A DNA stretch of 64,000 bases from Punica granatum. Its lineage: Eukaryota > Streptophyta > Magnoliopsida > Myrtales > Lythraceae. The stretch is taken from contig NC_045127.1 in NCBI RefSeq assembly GCF_007655135.1, positions 37,211,538 through 37,275,537 of the forward strand, written 5' to 3'. Shown in pieces: positions 33,642 through 46,200 of this stretch. The number at the start of each line of letters is the position of its first letter. The stretch's first letter is position 1. Below the pieces are notes generated by a model. The model saw only the letters and a program-made list of their open reading frames with translations, was not told where the DNA came from and searched no databases. The translations under genes and the position numbers were made by a program.

Positions 33642-36600
33642 TCAGGGACAGTACTTCTTGATGGCGTCGGCGTTGACCGGGAGCGCGTTTTCAGTCCCGT
33701 CCATGTCGCTTAAGATAATTGTCCCTCCGGAGAAGGTTTCCTTGACGACGAAGGATCCGTCATACTTGTATGCGAACTTGCCCCGGGAGTCAGGTGTAAT
33801 GTGAAGAACCTTTCGCAGGACGAGGTCACCGGGGTTAAACTCGCGGTGACGGACCCTTGCATTGAACGCTCGGGCCATTCTTTGTTGGTAGCATTGGCCG
33901 TGGTAGAGCGCTGTCAGCCGTTTCTCGTCGATGAGATTGAGCTGTTCATAACGTTGTTTTGCCCATTCTGCTTCTTTGAGCTCGGACTCCGCGAGGACCC
34001 TCATGGAAGGAATCTCCACTTCGATTGGGAGGACCGCTTCCATGCCGTAGACCAAGGAATACGGAGTTGCCCTGGTTGAAGAGCGGATAGATGTTCGGTA
34101 TGCCAAGAGCGCGAAATGGAGCATCTCGTGCCAATCCTTGTAGGTCACCGTCATTTTCTCGATGATCCTCCTGATATTTTTGTTCGTGGCCTCCACCGCA
34201 CCGTTCATTTGGGGACGATATGGCGTGGAGTTGCGATGGTGTATTTTGAATCGCTCACAAAGTTCGTCAATGATCCTGTTGTTCAGGTTCTTAGCATTGT
34301 CGGTGATGATCGTCTCGGGGACTCCATATCGGGCGATGATATCGCGCTTAAGGAAACGTGCCACGGCATTTGCGGTGACCGAAGCGAGGGTTATGGCCTC
34401 GATCCACTTGGTGAAGTAGTCGATTGTCACCAAAATGAACAGATGTCTGTTGGATGCTTTGGGATTGATAGGACCAATCACATCGATGCCCCACATTGAA
34501 AAGGGCCACGGGGCCGCCATCGGGCGTAACTCATTGGGGGGTGCTTTGATTTGGTCGGCGTAGACCTGGCACAAATGGCAGTGTCTGACGTGTTTGGCGC
34601 AATCAGCCTCCATAGTGGACCAGAAGTAACCTAGGCGCATGAGTTTCTTGGTGAGCATGAGACCGCTCATGTGGGGTCCGCAGTTCCCTTCATGTATCTC
34701 TCCCATGAGGCGTTGTGCCTCGTTTTCATCGACACACCGGAGTAGTGTGGCGTCGAAGGAACGACGGTAGAGAGTCTCTCCGCTTAGGAAGTAATGCGCT
34801 GCAAGTCTCGTAAGTGTTTCTGGTCCCGACAGTTTGCGAACGTCGGGTATTGGCTAGTTTGCAGAAAGTGTCTGATGTCTTCGTACTATGGCTATTCATC
34901 GGTGGCCTCAATTGCGCCGCAATGAGCCGGGCCTTTGGCAATCTCGATCTCGAGTGGCTCGATGAGATTTTCTTTTGTGATGCTCACCATTGATGCCAGT
35001 GTCGCAAGCGTGTCTGCAAACTGGTTTTTGATGCGCGGTATGTATGTGAACGAGATTTTCTCGAAGTTCTCCGCTAACTCCTCGATATACTCGTGGTATG
35101 GTATTAGCTTCGCGTCTTTCGTCTTCCATTGTCCCAATGTTTGGAAGATTGTGAGCATTGAGTCCCCGAACACTTCTAGCTCCTTCACCTTGAAATCGAT
35201 CGCCGCCTGCAGGCCAAGGATGCATGCCTCGTATTCGGCCACGTTGTTGGTGCATGGAAAATCGACTTTTGCTGCAATCGGATAATAACGTCCGTCTGGG
35301 GATATCAGCACTGCGCTTGTACCAGAACTAGTGGAATTCCTTGCGCCGTCGAAATACATCTTCCACGCGGTCCCATCCTCCTCCTCATCCACTTGGAGGA
35401 TCCCTTCGTCTGGAAAGTCGAAATCGATCGGCGTGTCATCCTCGATTGGAAATTCTGCCAAATGGTCTGCAATTGCTTGCCCCTTGACTGATGTGCGGGG
35501 TACGTACTCAATGTCGTACTCCGTCAATTGACAGCGCCACTTAGCGATGTTTCTCATGGATGATGGGCTACCAAGCAGATATTTCAGGGGATCCGCTTTT
35601 GACAGCAAGCGGATAGTGTGATAGAGAGTGTACTATCGAAGTCTCTGCATGACCCACATTAGTGCGCAGCACATCCTCTCGATCTCGGGGTAATTGGATT
35701 CCCCTTCAGTAAACTTCTTGCTCAGGTAGTAAATGGCATGTTCTGCGCGTGTAAACTCATCCTCTTGCCCCAACATACACCACAAGGATTGTCGGCGCAC
35801 CGTCAGTTAAAGAACGAGAGGTCGACCTGGTGTGGGCAGGACTAACACCGGCGGCTGAACTAAGTATGTCTTAATATCATCAAAGGCCTTCTGATAGTCG
35901 TTGTCCCATTCAATTGCTGCGTTTTTACGAAGCAACCGGAAGAGGGGTTGACACTTGTCTGACTGGTTCGCGATGAAGCGCGCGATGTAGTTCAGTCGAC
36001 CTAAGAAGCTCCGCACCTCGCGCACTGTCGATGGCGGAGGTAGCTCCCTGATTGCTTTCACTTTGTTGGGATCGACCTCAATGCCTCGTTCGCTGACCAC
36101 AAATCCTAGCAGTTTTCCGGACTTTGCGCCGAATGTGCACTTGGCCGGGTTGAGCCTAAGCTTGTACTTCTTGAGACGTTCAAAGAGACGCTTCAGATTG
36201 ACGAGGTGATCCTCTCCCTCCTTGGACTTAGCGATTATGTCGTCGACGTAGACCTCGATCTCCTTATGCATCATGTCGTGAAAGAGCGTGACCATTGCCC
36301 TATGGTAGGTTGGCCCTGCATTTTTTAGATCGAAGGGCATGACTTTGTAGCAGAATGTGCCCCACATCGTGATGAAAGTCGTTTTGATCTTGTCCTCTTC
36401 GGCCATTCGGATTTGGTTATACCCCGAAAAGTCATCCATGAAGGAGAAAAGCGTGTGGCGCGCGGTGTTGTCAACTAAGACGTCGATGTGGGGTAAAGGG
36501 AAGTTGTCTTTAGGGCTGGCCTTGTTAAGGTCCCGATAGTCGATGCATACTCTAACTCTTCATCTTTCTTCTCTACGGGCACGATGTTCGCCACCCACTC

Positions 36601-37080
36601 GGAGTAGTTGCAAACTTCTAAAAAGCCCACGTTGATCTGTTTGACGACCTCTTCCTTAATGCGGAGGAGGAGGCCGGCTCGCTACCGCCGTAGGTGTTGC
36701 CGTTTGGGCGGAAATCTCTCTGTATCGAGTGGGAGGAAGTGCTTGACTATTGAGGGATCCAAACCTGGCATGTCGGCGTAAGACTAAGCAAAAACTTCTT
36801 GGTACTCCTTGAGGAAATCGATCATCTGGGCCCGTTGTTCGGGGTCGAGGCCCGTTCCGATCTTCAAGGTGTGCGGTTCTTCTTCGGAGCCCACGTTGAT
36901 TTCTTTTGTTGGTTCGACTGAGGTGAGTTGGCGGTCCTCTAGGCGGCGCAAACTCTCCTCTATCTCGGGCACTCGACCGTCCTCGTCGAGCCCTTCCCCG
37001 AAGTATATGGGTCGGGGCTTTTCGAGACATTCTTCGGATGGGTTCGAATCGCCATGTCGAAGTTTTGGATTCAAGTGGAG
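33642..37080 (-). pseudogene. Element B pol: RT, dual RNase H, integrase
   Basis: In sense order: a linker (36784-37074) ending at a TAG in the RT entry motif; RT at about 36439-35807 with FSGYNQIRM and catalytic YVDDIIAKS; the classical RNase H region around 35800-35600, interrupted by a stop near 35635; archaeal-type RNase H in 35608-34892 (MYFDGARNSTSSG, NNVAEYEACILGL); and integrase in 34706-33642, with the HHCC zinc region (KHVRHCHLCQ), WGIDVIGP, ITDNAKNL and the Glu of GAVEATNK all present. The integrase ORF itself is intact (354 aa with a GDLVLRKV-type C-terminal domain). Frame breaks occur around 36660-36780, 36550, 35630 and 34870. A chromodomain is absent, as in other Tat elements. 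Confidence 0.92.
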
Positions 37081-37285
37081 CTTGGCAATTTAAATGAATT
37101 GTCTTAGAAATTTAGAACGTTGCGAAATAAGTGAGAGAAAGGAGAAGGTAGACGCGGAAATTCAAAATGCATGCAGAGATTTCATTAGCGATGTAAGCGT
37201 GAAGCCATAACAAAATCCCTCTTCCGTCGTGCGGCTTATGGCTGTGCCGACACGCGGAAAACATCAAACGCATAGATAGCCTTAC
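37081..37285 (-). other. Ogre-type intron between protease and RT (element B)
   Basis: A 205-bp spacer with a GTAAGG donor at 37285, homologous to 5386-5597 of element A. Where A has CCAG at the acceptor, B has CCAAG, so the nearest AG lies one base further downstream (37082-37081). Confidence 0.7.
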
Positions 37286-38969
37286 ACATCGACAATTACA
37301 GCCGAGTAGCGCGGGATTGAGGTCCAGTTGTTGAGCTCCTCATTCTCCTGCGCGAGGCGGACATAGACCCCAAAAGGAATCTCCTCGGTGATGGCGCATA
37401 TGGCTGACAGATTGACAGGCTCAGCTTCTGAACCCGAGAAGGGGTCGTCAAGAGTGCCTCTTACGATGTTCGGCAGTGCGGGGAAAAAGTGAGAGAGTGG
37501 GGGAATCGGGATGCCCTTGTTGATCTTCCCGTAATGCGCAGCGAGACGGTGGAGGTGTTTGCCTCTACGGGCTTCAATAATCTCGTGGCAGGAAGGGCAA
37601 AAACCGAGTCCCTTCATGTTCTTGTACTCTTCGATCTCGATGGGGCGGTTGATCCCTTGCCCATGTGCTCCGAGCCCGGAACCTGGAATGTAGTTATGGC
37701 GCAGCAAGATCTTCCCCACCATGCGGTCGGCGCGGGACGAACCGACCTTTCCGTAGTCTCGGATGACGGAGATGGTGTCGAACGAGTGGAAGGGGAGGTT
37801 CTGATCGTCCCCAATACTGATGTAGGGGACAGCCATCTCCTTATAAATCGCATAGTCCTCCTCACCTTTGACTGTGATGAGTCGCTCTTCCACGATGAAC
37901 TTAAGCTTCTGATGCAAGGTGGAGGGAACTGCGCCCGCTGAATGGATCCATGGCCTCCCGAGTAGCAAACTGAAGGCATTCGGGATGTCGAGGACTTAGA
38001 AAGTGACGCTGAATGAACATGGGCCTACCTCGATCAGAAGGTCAATCTCTCCGTTCACTTCCTTCCGTGAGCCATCGAAGGCTCGAACCGCCGTCTTGCT
38101 CGGACGAATACGATTCAAATCCACATTCATCTATTTCAGGGTGGAAACAGGGCATACATTGAGAGCCGAACTGTTGTCGATCATGACCCGGCCTACCACG
38201 AAGTTATTGCACTTAAAGACGATGTGCAACGCTCGCGAATGAGCGTACCCTTCGGAGGGAAGTTCGTCATCCGAGAATGAAATATTGTTAGAAAAGATTG
38301 AGCCAACGGTCTCTGCAATGAGATCTGGAGCCGTCTCCTTAGGGACCTGTGCCGTTGTCAGGACCTTCAGGAGCGCTTCACGATGTGGCTCTGAACCCAA
38401 GAGGAGGGCGAGTAGTGAAATGTGGGCTGGAGATTTGCCCATTTGTTCAACGACCTTGTACTCGCTTGCCTTGATAATCTTCATGAAAGCCTCAGCTTCC
38501 TCTTCGGTCACCTTCTTTTGGGGAATCAACGTAGCTTCCAGGGCGATTCCCAACGCCGCAGCAGGGGCCTTTCCTTTGTTTGCGGCCTCCGGGTTTTCGT
38601 AGACTCGATCCGAGCGCGTCACGCCCATGACGCCAAATTGACGCTCGAGGTTCCCGACACTCCCTTCGTAGGTCCACGGGACCTTGCTATCTTGATATGG
38701 CTCTCGTGCGGGGACTTCTATCACGAATGGGGCGGGCGTGGCATCGAACCCTGCATACCCTACACCGGTTTCCGCAGGAACATATTCGATTACGAACGGG
38801 GCCGGTGCCTCTTGTCCGGTCTCGTACTCCCCTATAGCGCAAATACCGATCATGTTAATGCTGTGTCCTGAGCTTGACCCGTGATCGGGAAGAGGATTTG
38901 ATTGCACGTTCGGGGGTTTGACGGCATTGAACGTGAGCTGTTCGTCATCAATCATCTGTTGGATCCTCT
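37286..38969 (-). pseudogene. Element B protease and G-patch region
   Basis: Continues from gag. 38955-38131 is open and includes PPNVQSNPLPDHGSSSG and the retropepsin-like segment IDNSSALNV near 38190. A TAG follows at about 38131 and a TAA near 37998 (TTCTAAGTCC, minus strand). 37968-37282 is then open, with LLGRPWIHSAGA, the G-patch-like NYIPGSGLGAHGQGI, a CHEII segment and VPRYS-type end IPRYSAVIVDV at the intron donor. The protease motif differs from element A at a different position. G-patch domains bind nucleic acid or helicases in other proteins; their role in Ogre elements is unknown. Confidence 0.88.
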
Positions 38970-40909
38970 CCCGTAGCTTCCAACAATTGTCGGTGGTGTG
39001 ACCGGGTGCGCCCTGATGGTACTCACAGCGCCGACTTTGATCCTGGATGGTTGGGTCGAAATCAGGGTTAGGTGCTATCGATCGGATCTTGTTACCTGCG
39101 AGGAGTTGCTGGTATATGTGGGAGAGCGGAGCCGGCAGGGGTGTGAACTGTTTACGCCGCGTTTGTGTCGCGATGCCCTATTGGTCCTGCGGGGTCGGAG
39201 CCCGTTGCACCGGCTGAGGAGTTCTCGAAGCCGGGGGCCTACTTTGTTGAATCGGAGGAGGAACAGGGGCATAATTATGGGCGTATTGCTGCGGGACCGG
39301 CGACGGAAAGGAAGCCGGCGGGCTGGAATAGTAAACTTGTTGCCCTGAGAGTTGTTGATAATGCATCGGAGGTGGGGCATACGCCTGAGTGGCCGGTGGT
39401 GCGGACGTGTAATTGATGGAATACTGTTGGGAGGCTTGGCGCCCTGAGTTAACAGCATTGATGGACGCGTCTCTTCCTCTCCTGTTTCTCGCAGAGGGTG
39501 TACCAGTAGCAGCATTCTTTGAGGACTCTCCCTCTTTCTTCTCGGTCGGTCCTTCTATCTTGCCAAGTTTAACGCCGATGTCGAGCTTCTTTCTGGCGTC
39601 GATAAGGTTGGAAAATGAAGACGTGTAGGCCAACAAGTGCAAGTAGTAGGCCCCTTTAAGAGTGGAGTGGAATAATTGGATCTGATGTGCCTCACTGATC
39701 GGAGGGACATGCTTTGCCGCTCTAGCCCGCCACTTCACTACATAGGCCTCGAAGCCCTGGTCGTTGGTCATCTCCATCGTGCTGAGCTCCAGCAAAGTCG
39801 GGGGCGCCTCCACACAGTACCTGTACTGGTCGATGAATTTGCTTGAGAGGTCCGCCCACGTGGGGATATCTGCTGCTTTCAGTGACATGTACCAGTCAAG
39901 AGCCGCTCCTGCCAAGCTATCCTGGAACGTGTGGATGACGAACTCTTCGTAATTCCAGTTCTGCAGCATCTTTCCCCGGTAGTGACGAAGATGGTGACGA
40001 AGGTCGATCGTGCCGTAGTACCTCTGGAATTCAGGCACCTTAATCTTTGGGGGTAGCTGCATACCTGGGAAAAAACTCCAATTGCCGTCGCCGGCATCGA
40101 GGCGGGAGCCGCCTGATTATAGGGCTCGGATATTCTCTTCCAACTTCTTCAATCTCTGTTCCTGTTTAGTCCCCGTTTCCGGGAGAAAGTTTGTTGGTGG
40201 AGCTATAGGGACAGCCTGGGTTGGCGTGCCCGGTTCAGGGATGGGAATATTTAGGGGAGGTAGAGTTGGGTAAGAAAAGTTGATGTGGGGTTATGGAGCT
40301 TGGAATGGGAGAGGCTCGGATGTGTGAGCAAGAACGTGGGGGCTCGGTGCCGGGAAGACCATCGGCGAAGGAGCTGCGTAAACAGGAGCCGGAACCGGTA
40401 TGGAAATTGGCGGCGGTACAAACGTGGTCGGGTCCGATAGTGGAAGAGGAATGGCTGCCGAGAGAGTCATTGATGGCGGAGGGACATTGGCAGGTTGGCT
40501 CGTCGGCTCGTGCATTGCAGGCGCTTCAATACCTTCCGGAGCATGGGTCGGCGGGACCCAGGGGTTTGGGTCGACTGTTGGCTCGTACCCTGGAGGCGGA
40601 GTAGAGTTCGAGGAGGTGCGGTTTGAAGCTCTGAGCAGGGCCATGAGCTCGGCCATGTCGGCGGCCATCTGATTGACCGTGCCCTTCAGTGCGGTAATGT
40701 CGCCTTCCAGTGCGAGCCGCACCCTCAGTAGAGGGGGATGACGCTTAGGCCTCCGGTGTTGGGACTGGTGGCAGAATTTCTCCCGAGTGTGCCGGGAGTG
40801 CGCCTGCAGGGGTTGGTGGTGGCAGTGCATGAGTCATGGGCGGTTGATAATAAATCGGTGTCGGTGGAGTGTTTTCCTCGGAACTAGTGGGCTGGTTGTT
40901 TTGCGCCAT
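38970..40909 (-). pseudogene. Element B gag
   Basis: A likely start at 40909 (MAQNNQPTSSEEN) runs until a TAA near 40750, where the frame shifts into 40830-40291 (KGTVNQMAADMAELMALLRA, then a Pro-rich stretch). After another break the gag core lies at 40062-39178: PPKIKVPEFQRYYGTIDLRH, then AALDWYMSL, FEAYVVKWRARAA and LDARKKLDIG-like. After a TAG at 39178 comes a zinc-knuckle-like CEYHQGAPGHTTDNC at about 39028-38984. Gag would package the element RNA; here at least three breaks disable it. Confidence 0.88.
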
Positions 40910-41223
40910 CCTCAGTTACAAACGAGTGAGATAATGATGCGGCGCCAGTTATGGTTACCTGCATTAACAAGTGTGTAAATTGCGGCGCAAACGAGTTACG
41001 TTTAAAATAAAAATATGTGGAATAATAAAATAGGGGATGACGTGCATGAGATGCATGGATTTTGAAAACTAATGCTGTCACTCGCATTGATTCAAAAGGG
41101 TTCCAAGATACAATGCAATTTTAAAAATAAGCCCTAAGTCGTTCTTCCACCGCGCTCCGGGTTCGAGTGACTGTGGCCATGGAGAGCACCGATCTAGGTG
41201 AGGACCTGGTGGAGGTGTCTAAC

Positions 41224-42714
41224 CTAAGGGGTGTGTGGACCTCCACGGGCTCTCTTCCTGAACCTCTCCAAGGCGACATTCGCTCGTGCCAACTCCTGCT
41301 CGAGCCTCTGTAGCTCGGCGCGGGCCTGGGCGAGCTCTCTCTGTAATTGCCGCTGATCCACAAGCTGCTCGTCTCTCTCTGTGACTTCCCGACGAAGACG
41401 ATCTCTCTCGGCCCTGAGGTTAGCAAGCTCCACTTGGATGGCCACATTCGGGGTGAGAGACGCTCCCGTTGGTCCGCTATCTTCGGCTCGTGAAGAGTCG
41501 GCGGAATCCTCATGTGCTGTCGGACCCCACCGATAGAAGCGAGGACATATTCCTCGGTAGCCTGGAAATCCTGCTCCTCGAGGGTTGGATGCTCGAGGAA
41601 ATACGGACGTTCGATGACCACGGCTCGCCACGTGTCCAAAACCCGTTCGATGTCACTTTGGCGATCCACGGATGTTTGATCCTCCCGCCAAGTGTGTTCG
41701 AATCTAACCCGTGCCGTGTCCTCGGGAACTGTCTGCAAGCTGCCAAACTGCCTCATCAATCGCGCCGGGAAATATGTGGTGGACCCCGCATGGCTTACGA
41801 GTGGGACTCCGTTAAAATCAGGACACCTAAGGGTCGCGGGTCCGGGTGGCATCCACGCGGCTCGCCACTTAAAGCCCCTAGGTGGTATTTCGCGAAAAAT
41901 TTTGATCCACTTGGAAACCTTGCGTTCTTCCACACGTATCAGAGATAATAACTGTGAAATGATTGACCCCGAACGACTGAAAAACAGGACTGGCCTCACG
42001 AGGCCAAAGGGGTTTGCATGACTTTGAAGCCAAATTTGTAAGAGGATTGGGGACCCTCTCAACCTACGATCAGCTATTCGTGTGACACGGTCGAGGAACC
42101 GAATAGTCTCAGCCACTAAGCCTACCTCATACTCGCGGCCTCCGACCACTTGGAGGACGACGCTAGCTAAAGCTGCGTCTATACGATCAGTTGCGCAAGG
42201 GAATAAAAGAGTCCCAAAAATCAAAAGTAAAACTGCATGACACAAATTCTTTTGAAAAAGATCCCCTTGGATCACCCGTGCTTGTGACTCGATAAAACGG
42301 AGTAGTTTCGCCGTTATTATCTTGGTACCACCGGAATTTGCGAGTTTGGCGTGCAGCGAAGACCTTTGCACCCCGAGTAGGCGCGAAACTAAGGCCGGTC
42401 GAGTGGTTCGGAGATTGGGCTCTATAATACCGTGGGTGACTGCGGTCCGACCGATGAGGGTCCTATATTCCTCAATAGTGGGTGCGAGCTCGGTGCCTTG
42501 GATGTTGAAGACGGCGTGGATTGGATCCCAAAACGCCACGGCTGCTCCAAGAAAATTCCAGTCTACCCGATGAGTGGACAATAGGGGCACATCTCCGACG
42601 AAGGTAGTGATGTAGTCCCCGATCAATTTGGCGCAGACTTATCCATATGCGATTGATTTCGTCCAATGGTGGTGTGACGCTGTCGAGGCGCGGGAAGGAG
42701 GCCAAGCACGACAT
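41224..42714 (-). pseudogene. Element B ORF1 (DUF7745 / plant-mobile-like) with C-terminal coiled coil
   Basis: An extra ORF between the 5' LTR and gag, as in Ogre and other Tat elements. It probably starts at 42714 (MSCLASFPRLDSVTPPL), shifts frame near 42630, and continues open from 42626. Typical features are VDWNFLGAAVAFWDPIHAVF and APTIEEYRTLIG near the N-terminus. A second shift near 41500-41560 moves the frame into a strongly coiled-coil tail (LANLRAERDRLRREVTERDE, then heptads to KRARGGPHTP) ending at 41224. The domain resembles DUF7745 and plant mobile domain proteins; its function is unknown. The assignment is from recalled family patterns. Confidence 0.75.
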
Positions 42715-43274
42715 CCCTTACCAAGATGAAAGGAAGATCGGCTTAGGACTTATCAATGCAAGTAACACCCTAATTTTGAAAATTACATGATGTATGCATG
42801 CGGAAATATAAATGCCCACGGCTTGATTAAATTACAAGGTGTATGTACATGTCTCTCAAAATGGGAAGAGACTCAAATGGCGCGCAGGCCGACTCAATGG
42901 ACTGTTGTTGAAGTCGAGTTGGAGGCTAGCATGGAGGTTTAGCACGATGCATGGTTTCGGTAATACAAGGACCGTGCTAACTAGGGATGGGGGTTCCCGA
43001 TTCAAGGGTGTCAATTCCTTGAAATCGAGCGGGATTCTTTTCAAGGCCTAAGTGGCAGTCGAACTGCGCGCTGTACCCCTACTTTGAACCCCTATCTAAC
43101 CTATGCTCCTATTACCGGTCGTGGGACGCAACCCATAGGTACCTAGAAGCTAGTATGATATGCAATGCGTGTGCATAAATAAAAGGGCGTAAAGTAGATA
43201 AGCGGGAAATTGCGAAAAGCGGTAAGTAAACAAGCAAACAAAACAAGCGGGAACGAGCCCGAACCCTTTAAATT
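42715..43274 (-). other. Element B leader between PBS and ORF1
   Basis: About 560 bp of untranslated leader, expected to hold dimerisation and packaging signals. I could not identify any specific structure and see no gene. Confidence 0.6.
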
Positions 43275-43292
43275 TCCCCAGTGGAGTCACCA
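43275..43292 (-). promoter_or_regulatory. Primer binding site of element B
   Basis: The minus strand reads TGGTGACTCCACTGGGGA, three bases after the 5' LTR end. It starts with the TGG that pairs with a tRNA CCA end. Ogre elements are reported to use tRNA-Arg; whether this matches must be checked against tRNA sequences. Confidence 0.8.
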
Positions 43293-43295
43293 AGC

Positions 43296-46200
43296 TGTGC
43301 GCACCCGAATTTCATCTCGTCGGGGCACGCGCGCGCGCGCCTAATGCAATGCGGCTTGGGAGTGTCCACCTTCCCGGGGACGCACAACGGACGCACATGA
43401 GAAGGAGTCGCCACTTGCCATTTTACGACCCGAAGGTCGAGGGCCGGCAAGTTACCCGGGTGTAGGGGTACGGGGTACACCTAATTGCTAAGGCATATGG
43501 TCTGCGAAACCCGAGGTTCCGAATTCGGGGGTTCTGTTACATGCGAGCCTATATCTCGCATGCCCTATCGGTACTCTAGCTTGTATAGGCTTGCCATTTT
43601 AATTTAATTACCGCTTAATTAAGTTTCGCTCATCTTACGCGTTTTGACACCGTAAATTCGAAGAAACGCTCCAACCGTCCACTCTCCGACCGAGATTCTT
43701 ACGTGAATAAATGTACAACAATTGAATCCCGATCAGTTCGCGTTTGGTCATTATTCCACTCATGCTCACCGTGTGGTTTGAAAAGACTGAAATTGAAATT
43801 AAGATGCGCACTCAGTGTTTAGGGGATTAGATCCCATAATCTACGATTGGGGTGTTGGACCCCATGTGAATCATGTCCTAAAGGATCGGGCTCGACCCGC
43901 ATAACAAACAAGTGTAGAAATGTAACAAGTAAGCATAAATAATCAAACAATGGGGTTTTCTTATTGCCGAATTTACGTGAGTTAACCAATTATTAACCGG
44001 GGTATCTTGGCACACAAATCCTACTCTAAAACAAACAAACAGGATGATAGAGAAAGGATGTAGCATTCGGCATTATTTTTTGTGGACTTGACAAACACAA
44101 TGTTTGTAATCGAGTCTCAGATGTGTGTGTTGTTTTTAGAATTTTCTGTATTGCGACAGTGTAGCATTTACAGATTAGGAGTGTTTTTATCTAAAACCTG
44201 AAACCTAACCCTTTGCTCAACTATCTGCCCATGTTTAATTAAGCCGAGTTTGTGATTAATTTATTTTCCCGTGTTTTGACCCATTCTAAGCACCAACCTA
44301 CACTAGGGTGATGGCAGAACAAGAACCGGTAATCATGCCCTTAAACCGAAAAATATGTGTGTGTATGGAAAATCAAGATTACATGACACGTATCTCGATA
44401 CTTTTGAAATTGTGAATTTTAAAGGGACATGATTACAGTTTTTGAATTGTCAACGCGATTATAGATTATTAACCGATTCATGCAATTTACTTAAAAGAGG
44501 TCAAATGATTTAATTTGGCCAAATTTAACGTCCCAATTACCTGTGTGTGGAATTTTTTTAGGTTAATTGGAAATTTACTGAATGCTTTAGTCTACGGATT
44601 TCGAGCTGTCAGAATGGCCATTAGTGGACCATCCGATAAACTCTAATTTCCAACGATCTTGAAATTAAAATTTTGATTTTAGGCCGAGTTTACATTATTA
44701 AACTGAATCGTGTGAGGTTTCGAATTAAACGAGAAAATAAAGCACTTAAACATGGATCAAGAGCACATTATCACGTCAAGCACGACAAACATACAAATTT
44801 TACACAATCGGTGCCGCCATGATCATGATGAACACATACAAACATACACAAACATAATATTAATGGAATCGATAAAACGGCACCGATTCATGTAAAAAAA
44901 ACAAAAAAAATCATGCAAAGAACACGTATTATCATGTTACATACATATAATTACATAAACAAAAATATTTAAACGAGGCACATGCGCTGTCAGTTAGGAA
45001 TCCAAGTAGGAAAGGGATTGGATATCTTTGAAAAAAAAATGTCCGGGGACTGATTTGAATAATTTTAAAAGAACATGGACTAATTTGAAAATTCAGATAA
45101 AATTTCAGGGGACTGATTTGAAAATTCGAAAATATGGGGATTGTGTAAGAATTACTGAAAATATCCCGGGACTTGTTTGAAATGAATTTAAAAATTCGGA
45201 CTGATCTGAATAGTGAAAAGACGACCAAAGGACCAAACTGAAACAACCTTAAAAGTTTTCGGAACTGGTTTAAAGATACCGAAAAATTCGGGGACTGATT
45301 GGAACGTGCTAAAAATGACCGGGACTAGACTGAAACAAATTTAAAATTCGGGGTAGATCTGAAAAGGGTGGAAAATAGCCCCAGGACTCAACTGAAACGA
45401 CTTGAAAAGTTCCTAGGAACGGTTAGAAAATTCTGAAAAATCCAAGGACTGATTAGAAAATATTAAAAATGGCCGGGACTTAACTAATTATAATTTTAAA
45501 ATTCAGGGCAGATCTGAAAAGGGTGGAAAATAGCCCCGGGACTCAACTGAAACGACTTGAAAAGTTCCTAGGAACTGTTAGAAAATTCTGAAAAATCCAA
45601 GGACTGATTGGTAAATATTAAAAATGGCTGAGACTTAACTAATAATAATTTTAAAATTCGGGGCAGGTCTAAAAAAATAAAAATGCGTCATCTGTACTGA
45701 AATGAGACAAAATGAAAAGTTCGTAAAATCGAGTTCGAGACAAATTCGATCACCCACACAGCCCAATAACACTCATTTCGCATCATATTCATCCAAGCAA
45801 ACATAGACATTCAGAAATGTAGCCCTAAACATGCCACTAAGTAGAGAATTTACCTAGTTCGGGAAGTTGAGGGGTGATTCTGTAAATAAATAAAATAATA
45901 AAGTCAAAAATCTGCTGGGCGAGTTGGACCGGGCCGTGATGGGCCGAGATCTGTGGGGTAGACTAGGCCAAGTGGACCGACGGGAGCTGGGCTGGGCTGA
46001 CACGAGCTGGGCTAGGCCGACGCGAGCTAGGCCGACTGAACTACTGCTGGACCGGGCTGGGCTGCCGCTGGACACGGGCTGGGCTGCTACCTGCGCTGGC
46101 CCGGAGAGAAGTTATCCCGGTTAGCAGAAAAAGAAACCGAAATAAAGGGGAGGGAGAGATCTGGTTCGGGCGGCGAGAGGCGAACTGGAGGCGAGGGGCG

